DNA of 64,000 nt from Panopea generosa (lineage: Eukaryota; Mollusca; Bivalvia; Adapedonta; Hiatellidae): assembly GCA_029582155.1 (NCBI GenBank), contig CM055895.1, positions 21,679,171 to 21,743,170 of the forward strand. Reading direction: 5' to 3'. Position numbers and translations under genes: made by a program. The first letter of the stretch is position 1. The number at the start of each line of letters is the position of its first letter. Positions 15,001-26,800 of the stretch are shown piece by piece. The notes under the pieces are model-generated. The model ran no database searches. It saw nothing but the letters and a program-made list of their open reading frames with translations, and was not told the origin of the DNA.

Positions 15001-17245
15001 AGACGTCAGTTTGTATATCAGATATCAAAAGTGAAGCTTTAAGAACCCAAGAAAACACTAAGATTATAAATTAATTGCTAGACATATAACATCATGGTAA
15101 ATAGGAGGTCAGTTTGTATATCAGATATCAAAAGTGAAGCTTTAAGAACCCAAGAAAACACTAAGATTATAAATTAATTGCTAGACATATAACATCATGG
15201 TAAATAAGACGTCAGTTTGTATTTCAGATATCAAAAGTGAAGCTTTAAGAACCCAAGAAAACACTAAGATTATAAATTAATTGCTAGACATATAACATCA
15301 TGGTAAATAAGAAGTCAGTTTGTATTTCAGATATCAAAAGTGAAGCTTTAAGAACCCAAGAAAATACTAAGATTATAAATTAATTGCTAGACATATAACA
15401 TCATGGTAAATAGGAGGTCAGTTTGTATATCAGATATCAAAAGTGAAGCTTTAAGAACCCAAGAAAACACTAAGATTATAAATTAATTGCTAGACATATA
15501 ACCTCATGGTAAATAAGAAGTCAGTTTGTATATCAGATATCAAAAGTGAAGCTTTAAGAACCCAAGAAAACACTAAGATTATAAATTAATTGCTAGACAT
15601 ATAACCTCATGGTAAATAAGACGTCAGTTTGTATTTCAGATATCAAAAGTGAAGCTTTAAGAACCCAAGAAAACACTAAGATTATAAATTAATTGCTAGA
15701 CATATAACCTCATGGTAAATAAGAAGTCAGTTTGTATATCAGATATCAAAAGTGAAGCTTTAAGAACCCAAGAAAACACTAAGATTATAAATTAATTGCT
15801 AGACATATAACCTCATGGTAAATAAGACGTCAGTTTGTATTTCAGATATCAAAAGTGAAGCTTTAAGAACCCAAGAAAATACTAAGATTATAAATTAATT
15901 GCTAGACATATAACCTCATGGTAAATAGGAGGTCAGTTTGTATATCAGATATCAAAAGTGAAGCTTTAAGAACCCAAGAAAACACTAAGATTATAAATTA
16001 ATTGCTAGACATATAACATCATGGTAAATAAGAAGTCAGTTTGTATTTCAGATATCAAAAGTGAAGCTTTAAGAACCCAAGAAAACACTAAGATTATAAA
16101 TTAATTGCTAGACATATAACATCATGGTAAATAGGAGGTCAGTTTGTATTTCAGATATCAAAAGTGAAGCTTTAAGAACCCAAGAAAACACTAAGATTAT
16201 AAATTAATTGCTAGACATATAACCTCATGGTAAATAAGACGTCAGTTTGTATATCAGATATCAAAAGTGAAGCTTTAAGAACCCAAGAAAACACTAAGAT
16301 TATAAATTAATTGCTAGACATATAACCTCATGGTAAATAAGACGTCAGTTTGTATATCAGATATCAAAAGTGAAGCTTTAAGAACCCAAGAAAACACTAA
16401 GATTATAAATTAATTGCTAGACATATAACATCATGGTAAATAGGACGTCAGTTTGTATATCAGATATCAAAAGTGAAGCTTTAAGAACCCAAGATAATAC
16501 TAAGATTATAAATTAATTGCAAGACATATAACCTCATGGTAAATAAGAAGTCAGTTTGTATTTCAGATATCAAAAGTGAAGCTTTAAGAACCCAAGAAAA
16601 CACTAAGATTATAAATTAATTGCTAGACATATAACCTCATGGTAAATAAGACGTCAGTTTGTATATCAGATATCAAAAGTGAAGCTTTAAGAACCCAAGA
16701 AAACACTAAGATTATAAATTAATTGCTAGACATATAACATCATGGTAAATAAGAAGTCAGTTTGTATTTCAGATATCAAAAGTGAAGCTTTAAGAACCCA
16801 AGAAAATACTAAGATTATAAATTAATTGCTAGACATATAACCTCATGGTAAATAAGACGTCAGTTTGTATTTCAGATATCAAAAGTGAAGCTTTAAGAAC
16901 CCAAGAAAATACTAAGATTATAAATTAATTGCTAGACATATAACCTCATGGTAAATAGGAGGTCAGTTTGTATATCAGATATCAAAAGTGAAGCTTTAAG
17001 AACCCAAGAAAACACTAAGATTATAAATTAATTGCTAGACATATAACCTCATGGTAAATAAGACGTCAGTTTGTATATCAGATATCAAAAGTGAAGCTTT
17101 AAGAACCCAAGAAAATACTAAGATTATAAATTAATTGCTAGACATATAACCTCATGGTAAATAAGACGTCAGTTTGTATATCAGATATCAAAAGTGAAGC
17201 TTTAAGAACCCAAGAAAACACTAAGATTATAAATTAATTGCTAGA
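1..17245. repeat. 103-bp satellite array, about 167 units
   Basis: This is a head-to-tail array of a 103-bp AT-rich unit. Unit starts (tttaagaacc) fall at 1, 104, 207 and so on to 17201. Every spacing is 103 bp except one 102-bp unit near 11331-11432, where a single base is lost. Units differ at only a few sites: cct/cat before catgg; aagacg, aagaag or aggagg after aaat; atatc/atttc; and aaacac/aaatac. The array runs off the left edge of the window. No open frame or hidden exon was seen. Because WDR90 coding sequence stops mid-protein at 17539, the array most likely lies within the intron after exon 18. That placement is an inference. Confidence 0.98.
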
Positions 17246-17392
17246 TTATCATTCAATTTTTTCTTAAAAAGGGGGAGGAGTGGTGAGAACTTGTAAAAAA
17301 TATTTTTTAAAATAAAAATAAAAAGGGTCTGGGTGGCATGAAAATTAGGGGGTGGGTGGGGATGATAATCTAGAAATTAATTAAATATGGGC
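17224..17392. mobile_element. MITE-like element, copy A, fused to the satellite end
   Basis: Inverted terminal repeats frame a purine- and T-rich interior: attataaattaattgctag at the left, and gatgataatctagaaatt continuing into attaa at the right. The interior has an aaaaaggggga block and a ggcatgaaaattaggggg block that recur in copies at 19463, about 25990 and 61719. The left terminal repeat is also the last stretch of the 103-bp satellite, so the boundary between the two cannot be drawn. No coding capacity is present. Confidence 0.7.
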
Positions 17393-17538
17393 TAGAAGTA
17401 AAAAATTGATATTACTTATAAACTCCTATTTGTACCACTGAAAATGTTTAATTCCTTTCAATTTTAAATAACATGAAATAAATTTGTATTTCTTTGGGGT
17501 CCTTATAGACTTTTTTTAATCAATTATAACATGTATAC

Positions 17539-17800
17539 CTCATCTAGAGACTTGGCATCAACCACTGTGACTGTATACTCAGAGGGTCCTATAAATGCTA
17601 GTCTACGACCATCAGGACTGACTGCGAGGGCGTCAGGACAATATCTCTCGCCTCTTGTCACGGTGTTACCAAGGAGACGCAGTAACGGGTAGCTTTCTGA
17701 GGATGCATCATACATCGCTAGTGAACCTAGAGAGCAGGAACTGTACAGCTGGTCACCGGAAGGATTAAAAGCCAGTCCAGTCACTTTTCCTCTATGTTGC
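17539..17800 (-). CDS. WDR90: WDR90 exon 18 (WD40; last exon in window)
   Basis: This exon encodes residues 796-883: HRGKVTGLAFNPSGDQLYSS, then CSLGSLAMYD and SPDGRRLAFIGPSEYTVTVV, ending SLDE before donor GTATAC. The protein is clearly unfinished here, so the next exon must lie left of the window, at least 17.5 kb away. Confidence 0.95.
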
Positions 17801-20800
17801 CTGTAGTAAATTATCCAAAGTTTCTTATCCAGATAAAGTTTCATATACATTTGCATGTACAAAGCATATATTATATCATTGGTAGTTTTGTAGTATTTCC
17901 AAATCTTCATTAGGAAGTAATTCAATGGAATGTTTTATATCAAAAACACTTGTACTTTCCACATTTTGATCCAAAGATCTAAGAAATAAGGAATATCTCC
18001 ATTACAAATCACTATATTTAAACATTTTCACAAATCACTATATTTAAACATTTTCAAATGTATTAAACGATTATTGTGTGTTTAAAGGATTTCTTAGAAG
18101 AAAGAAAAAAATCTTTATGAGACAAGTTATATCTTGTGACAGGCAAATGAGTAAAACACACTATCAACATAATGGTGAATAAAGGACTCTGTCTAGGAAG
18201 ACATAGAGTGTGATTTGTTTACTTGTTTCACAATATCCATGTAAACAAAAAATAAGTTTAGCTCATCAAGTAAACAATATTAAACCACTTATTATTTATA
18301 TTTCCGTATAATATATTTTTACGTTTGAATTAACTGATCGTCTGTTAGGAATCAGTGGTATAAAAATGATGCTAAATATTCAATCAAAAAATCAATTAAT
18401 CATTATTTCATGAAATCCATATATAATAATTTTTACTTGTGTTCGGCCAATAGACTGGTAGTCTGAACATTGAAGACTCTGACAATGCCACTCTCAAACC
18501 CACATGCAAATATCTGCCTTGATGGATGATAACTGATGGTACATGGGCACTCATTGGGCGCACTGAAGTCATACAACTGTAATAAAGGATAATATATAAT
18601 AATAAATAAATTCATATAAAATAATATAAAAAAGTAACAAAATATAATAAAATATCTAAAAATGATATAAAATGGCACATAAATTAATATAAAATATCAT
18701 GGAATGTTGCAAAATATCATAATTAAACAAGAAATGTCACTGTTAAGTGTCACATGCCCCCCAAATGGTCTGTGAAAATAAAAATATATGATATGTTATG
18801 TTGATCATTTGTAGCAAGTATCATCAAAATCCATCAATACATGACAAAGCTACAGGCCGGAAACGAAATCTCACACAAACTCAAAGTGTTATCAAACAAA
18901 CTCAAATTGTGACCTTGACCTTTGAGGTATGGGTGTGGGTCTTACTCGCGACACATCGCGATATCACATTTTAGATAATTTTAGCCACGTAAGAGAAAAA
19001 AAGCCACTTAAATGCTGTTTTTTAAGTGGCTAGAAACAGCCACGTAATTATTTTTCAACTGCTTTTCTACTGTCCATAAAAATTACTAACCCTAAACCCT
19101 AGACACTTGACTACCCATTTGTTTGCCCGGACAGACGGACGGACAGACGGACGGATGCTGCGCTTACTATATGCCACTCAAAATTTTTTTATGGGGTCAT
19201 AAAAAAAAAATAAATGTGTTAGCAAAACTTAATAGACAAAACAGTTTCAGGTTCATCATGCCGACACCTTTTTTGTTATCATGCAACCTTTTTTGAGACT
19301 CCTATGAATAATTAACAAGGAGTTGTTTCTCTAAAGAAAGTGAACTCATGAAAGACAAAAAGAAGCCAAATCCATTTAAGCACAACTCCTTATGGATGAC
19401 AAAAGTGTGATTTATACCCATTTGCATTTGCCAAACATCACTTGTAACCCAAAACTAAATATATAAAGCCATAATAAATTAGTTGCTAGATTATCATTTC
19501 CACCCGCCCCCTAATTTTTCATGCCGCCCCGACTCTTTTTATTTTCTAAATTTTTTTTAAAAAACATCAAAAATTTTAAAAATGAAAATGAAAATGAAAA
19601 ATAAAATCATCCTGCCCTCCCTGTTTTTAAAATTTGGATGATAATCTAGCAATCAATTTATAATGGCCTTAGTAAAATAGGTACAGATAGTGTGTATTAG
19701 TTGCATATATTTGTCTAATGTAATATTATCATATTTTTATTTTCTGCTAGAAACATTTATAACCAAACAGTATTAGGTTTGTGAGATTTCATACTTGTTG
19801 CAGTGTTTCCGAGTCCCAGACACGTATAGTATGATCATCAGATACTGTGGCTATATGTTTTCTGTATGGATCCACCGCCACGCTGCGTATACTGCCTGTA
19901 TGTGACCGCATCATAGTCGTGTACCCACGTGATGTTATATCCAACATGCCAAGGTTACCCTGAAACACGGCACATACATGTAAAAAATTACTCAATATCT
20001 TACATATTGATTCATTACAGTTCATATTAAAGTACCTTTTTTTATAAATTTCAGTTATAACCAACTTCAATCACCAAAGGATTGCTACAGATACATGTAT
20101 TTATTAGTTAAAGTTATAATCAACTTTAATTACCAAAGGATTGCTACATATACATGTAAAAGCCATACATTACTGTAGTACTGAAAATAATTTGTTTGTA
20201 CACATGAATTAACAATTAAAATGAATTCCAAAATTACAATTATTATCAATCATCACTAAATTTATTTATTGGTAAATCATTGATGATTAATCAATAAGCA
20301 TGTCAGTGTTGATTCAATTGAACTATCATCACTAAAAGTTAATTTTTAGTAATTCAGGTCATCCTTAAATAAATCTTTGTTTGCTGTTTCCTGATCAAAT
20401 ACTTCAGAAAGAATGTAAGTCAGGTAAAAGTGGGTGGATTTTGTTGTTGAAATACATATGAAACAAGAAATGTCACTGTTAAGTGTCACATGCCCCCCAA
20501 ATGGTCTGTGAAAAATGAAAATATATGATATAATAGGAAGCGATGTATCTGTGAATATCAAGAGTAATGGACTAATGTTTCAGACTAGAATTGCAATTTC
20601 AATTTTTTTTTACATTAAAGCATGACCTTGACCTTTGTGTAACCTTGACCTTGACATATGATGTCATGGTCTGGGTATTTCAACAGTTAAATGCAGGTGA
20701 AACATTATCATGACATGCTGATCACTTGTGTCAAGCTATTTTAAAATCCCTAAATGTAAGTTACAGATCAATTGTTGATCAATTAATAAATTAAGTGTTT

Positions 20801-23800
20801 TTAAAATCCATCCATGTATGATAAAGTTAAAGGACAGACTTGAAATCTTAAACAGTTTCAAAGTGTTGTCATACATACTCAAAGTGTGACCGTGTCTAGG
20901 TTTTACTTAGGACACGTCGTCATGTCATCTTGATAAATTGAGCCAAGTTTAAGACAAAATCAGACCAGATACGCAATATCAAACATATTGAAAGTGTGAC
21001 CTTGACCTTTGAGGAAAGGTTCTGGTTCTTACATGCGACACTTAATTATGTCATGTTTATCAACTAAGCCAAGTGTTTTTAAAATATATCCATAGATGAT
21101 AAAGTTATAGATCGGACAAGAAATCTCACACAGACTGAAAGTGTTGTCAAACAAACTCAAAGTGTGACCTTGACCTTTGAGGTACGCATGTGGGTCTTAT
21201 ATGTGACACTTTGTAATGTCATGCTGATGATTTGAGCCAAGTGTTTTTGAAATTTATCCTTAGGTGACAAAGTTTCAGAACGGACACGAAATCTCAATCA
21301 GACTAAAAGTGTCATCAACCTAAGTTAAATTGTGACCTTGTCCTTTGAAGTGGGATTCTGGGTGTAATGTGCAACACATTGTCATGTTATGTTGGTCATT
21401 TTTAGCTAGTATTAACAAATCCATCTATGCATGACAAAGTTACAGGCCAGACACGAAATCTCAAACAGACTGAAAGAGTTGTCAAACAAACTCAAAGTGT
21501 GACCTTGACCTTTGAGGTATGGGTATGGGTCTTACTCGCGACACATTGTCATGTTATGTTGATCATTTGTAGCAAGTATTTAAAAAACCCATCTATACGT
21601 GACAAAGTCACAGACCGGACACGAAATCTCACAAAAACTCAGTGTTGTCAAACAAACTCAAACTGTGACCTTGACCTTTGAGGTACCGGTGTGGGTCTTA
21701 CTCGCGACACGTCGTCATGTTATGTTGATCATTTGTAGCAAGTATCAACAAAATCCATCTAAGCATGACAAAGTTACAGGCGGGAAATGAAATCTCACAC
21801 AAACTCAAATGTTGTCAAACAAACTCAAATTGTGACCTTGACCGTTGAGGTATGGGTGTGGGTCTTACCCGCGACATGTCATCATGTTATGTTGATCATT
21901 TGTAGCAAGTATCAACAAAATCCATCTATGCATGACAAAGTAACAGGCCGGAAACGAAATCTCACACAAACTCAAAGTGTTGTGAAACAAACTCATATTG
22001 TGACCTTGACCTTTGAGGTACGGGTGTGTGTCTTACTCGCAACACGCCGTCATGTTATGTTGATCATTTGTAGCAAGTATAAAAAAAATCCATCTATGCA
22101 TGACAAAGTTACAGGCCGGAAACGAAATCTCACACAAACTCAGTGTTGTCAAACGAACTCAAATTGTGACCTTGACCTTTGAGGTATGGGTGTGGGTCTT
22201 ACTCGCGACACGTCGTCATGTTATGTTGATCATTTGTAGCAAGTATCAATAAAATCCATCTATGCCTGACAAAGTTACAGGTGACACGAAATCTCACACA
22301 AACTCAAAGTGTTGTCAAACAGACTCAAATTGTGACTTTGACCTTTGAGGTATGGGAATGTGGGTCATACTCACGAAATGCCGTTATACTATGTTGATCA
22401 TTTGTAGCAAGTATCAACAAAATCCATCTATGCATGACAAAGTTACAGGCCAGACACGAAATACTGGACGGAAGGACGGACAAACGGAAGGACGGACGCT
22501 GCGATTACTATATGCCACCGAAAAATTTTTTGGTGGGGGCATAAAAAAAGAAACGCAAATAAATTAGCTTGAAAATATTTTGAATGGTTAGAAAAGTAAT
22601 CGGTTACAACAAACTTTTCATTTTGGTCTCAACAAAATAAAATACAATTCTATTACCTGATCAGAATACCATGAGAATATGCTCATGTCCATTTCATGTC
22701 GTTGAATATCCTCAAGTTTCAATTTGCTTTATACAATAGCTATGTAGTAAATATGCAAAAAAGAGAAAAACACCTCAAAGAATAATTATAATCTAATCTG
22801 AATGCTGTGAGAATATGTACATATTCACTCCAATTTGATTAGTCCCAAGTCTTAATTTCAACAGAAGTGTAGAAGAATGACAAGATAATATGTAACAGAC
22901 ACATGAATAAACTGAGACACAGACCATGAATATGTCCCTCTGCATTCTTTAATGGAAATTAGAGACACACCAATAATGTATTTAATTTTTGTTCAGTATT
23001 GTGGTAACAATCTTATTTTAGTGTACATACTGTATCCGTGCCAGCGAGGATTTTGAGCCCATCTGAGGAGAAGTCAACAGCAGTGACTGGTCCTTCATGT
23101 TCAGCCTCGAGGTAAACATGGGCGAAGTCGAGTGGCCATAGTCGCAGATACCCATCATCAGAGCCCGTCACACAGAACGTTTCATTTATACACATGCTGT
23201 TGATGGCAATGCCTGGTCCTAAAATATTGGGAAAACTGATGATATGCACTTTAATGGGTTTGTATTTTTCTTCCTGCTTATAATGCAGTTTTATGCCCTT
23301 TATTGATTGTTATTTTCTATAGAATAAATTTTACATTAAGACTTAGTGTATATTCTAAACTAACTTTTAAAATGATCGTCAATGTACAATTTGAATAGGT
23401 GTTTAGTATCTTGCCAACACATTACAATTTCAATGGTGTGAGAGGACCTCAGAATAAATTAATCCATCTGAGTAGAACTTCCACAAGTAACCATCAAACA
23501 TTCTCACCACTCACAAACTCTGAATGGTAAGTGATCTTGAGACGGCCTTTTAGACCACTCGGCTTTGAAGAAGGGCCTTTCATCATGTTTTATATGGTCT
23601 GTAATTACCTGATTTGAATGTCTGTTTATCTCTGTCAGAGCGTGACTCATTTGGAAGCAGTCTTCTAACATGATGTATGGACACTTTCTTTATATCTATC
23701 TCAAATATGTGTCCTGACCTACTGCAAGCATAGCTGTAATTGGAAAATAGCATATTGTAAACAAACATCACATACATAGATGTAAATGGTTAATAGCATA

Positions 23801-26800
23801 CTGTAAACAAACATCACATACATAGATGTAAATGGTTAATAGCAAACTGTAAACAAACATCACATACATAGATATAAATGGTTAATAGCATACTGTAAAC
23901 AAACATCACATTCATAGATGTAAATGGTTAATAGCAAACTGTAAACAAACATCACATACATAGATGTAAATGGTTAATAGCATTATGTAAACAAACATCA
24001 CATACATAGATGTAAATGGTTAATAGCATACTGTAAACAAACATCACATACATAGATGTAAATAGTTAAAAGCATTATGTAAACAAACATCACATACATA
24101 GATGTAAATAGTTAATAGCATTATGTAAACAAACATTACATACGTATATGTAAATAGTTAATAGCATTATGTAAGCAAACATTACGTACATAGATGTAAA
24201 TAGTTAATAGCATTATGTAAACAAACATTACATAGTATTACAAAGATGTAAATGGTTAATAGCATACTGTAAACAAACATCAAATCACATGTTTATCTGC
24301 AGTGTGATCCACTTAATCCTATTATAAAAATATCAAACTACATCATTTAATTTATAATTAGACTCGTACAATACAGGTGACACATTAATATTGAATCTAC
24401 TGTATTGTATAATGTATGTAACAGATGAATGTTATGTAACAGATGAATGTGCTGTCATCCCTAATACCGTAGGTTCCATCTAAAAATAGAATGATTAGTT
24501 TCAAAATAGCGTATTGGGTTTATAGTATATGATCTCTAAAACAAATATATCAAATATTTATAAACAAATTGTATACAAAAATAATGGTTCATCAACATTT
24601 GTATTGTTTTATGGGATATAATTCCTAAGAGTAGCAGTTCATATATCTAATAGAAATTAGATAAGTGAAATTTCCAAGGCATTTATATATGTCCATAAAA
24701 TTTGTGGACACTATTAAAAAATTTGTTTTAAATATAACATTCTTCAATATTTACAAAAATCACTCAACTCATTAGGGAGATGATTAGCACACCTGTAATG
24801 TACACATGAATTACATTGATTCAAAAGGTGTAAATTTGCCAACATTTTACAGTTAGAATGCATGTGAGGTCATATTCTGAAAATGTCAATGTCAACTGTA
24901 ACATTTTCAAGCTGTTTTCATAAACATGTGATTTTGACATCACAGGAGAGAAGTCATTATCAAATTATGTGTTTTGATTCGAAAACTAAATGCGGAAACT
25001 GTTAAAATTATCAAGTTTGCAATTGAAAAACTGAAAGTGTATTGTTCTTTGGTTTACAAATAGCAGCAACGGATTTCTGATAGAAAAAAACTCCACAGAA
25101 GACCAAACCAAATTGAAGGAGACAAACATGCCAGTGTTTTTTTTCACCATTTTGGGAAGATGACCCATACCCTTGGAATTGGGAATTTTAGCGGCATTTT
25201 CATTAACATTGGGAAATTTTTTTACATTAAATATATTTATATATTTATAAAAAGTGTACACTTGCTTATCAGGCCATTTAATTAAATAATCAATGTCATA
25301 CTGAATTCAGAATTGGGAAAACTTTCTTTATTTTATCAAGGAAGTATGGCAAGTTTCAATTTTAAATTACATTTTTGAAGCTTTCAATTGGGAATTTTTA
25401 CCATTCAATTGGGAAAAAAAGATACTATTTGCCATTGGGAATATGACCCAATAACGGCTATAAAAATGGCCGAAAAAAAACACTGCATGCTGATAGCAAT
25501 TTATTCACAACACAGGTACAATAGTCAGAAGGGTTGGATGCTCAATTGCATTAATCAGTTTTTGCAACATGAACCAGAAATTCTTACAATAAACGGACAG
25601 TACTTTGAGAAACTTTGAACTTTCACCTAGCGGCTAGGCCTCTATGACCGTGTAAGCCCAGCACCAAAAAACACTGAAGGAGCGTCCGAGTGATAATGAA
25701 TATCGAAATGATGTGAGCACCTGTTCCACACATAGTACTTTGTATGTGGTGACATGAGCTCATCATAGCTTAAATTTGGTGTTCCACTTTAATATTCTTA
25801 ATTGTATAAAATTTATATACATGGCTGTGTAAATTATAGTTTATAAATGTTATATTTTTAGTTCTTGCTTTAAAGTTGTCCACAAATTTTTGGGGACACA
25901 CCTCAAATTCCACAATGTTGATTTATCTATACATTCATTTTAAAGGGAAATTAATTCCACTGGAAATTATCCCTTTAATTTCCCCTAGAAGCCTCTATAA
26001 ATCACAGGCAAAAAATATTCATGCCACCCTGACCCTTTTTATTTTCAAATTATCAATATTTTTAAAAATAAAGTCCTCCCCTCCCCCTTTTTAAATAAAA
26101 TTTGGATGGAAATCTAACAATTAATTTATAATGGCCTTAATTTTCTATTTTCTCCCCTTATAGGTTTACTTATAAACTATAAGTGGTGCTGCCAAACAAA
26201 TGTGAACCAAGAAAGGAAACATATATCAACGATGAAGTTTCAGGAAAGGTTATCAAGCAGTAACCAGATCAGACAAAATTATAAAATTGACAACAATTTA
26301 ATATTAATTGTGGAAATCGTGCATACACGAGTCTCTCAGCTGGATCTTTGGTTGTATGATATCCTGCCTCAAATCCCACATCTGTAAACTCCATAGTGTG
26401 GTACTCGCCTAGATTCACTGGGGCTGACCTTAGGGAACCCTCCTTTACACGCCATAGTCTCACATTGTCACGCCCACATGATACCATCCTGTAACACATT
26501 AAACAAGATTGTCAGGACATGTAGACAATTTTCGAAATAAATGCAGTTGAAAACTGCATTGAAAATATTTTTTAAAATTATCAAGTACATATTTCATGTT
26601 GTGTGAAATAAACATTGTGAAGAAATAACCACTTCTTACTTGAATAACACTTTACCTCAAAAAAGAATTTTATTATTTTCTTTTACGAATGAGTTTAACA
26701 GAAGATTCCAGAATAAATCTGAGTTGAACCACTGTCCTACTGCAAATAACCAGAAAAACTTTCTAAAATTAAAAAAAAGATCGTGTAAAATTCATTCAAG

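Noticed and set aside
1-17245. CRISPR-like array
   Set aside because: Units are contiguous with no unique spacers, and the genome is eukaryotic. It is a satellite.
21427-22567. Plus-strand open frames with HDKVTG and MLIICSKY repeats
   Set aside because: They lie in the tandem cores of a transposable element and overlap one another in different frames.
24986-25618. Open frames on both strands in WDR90 intron 13
   Set aside because: No similarity, low-complexity AT-rich composition and no splice-compatible context.
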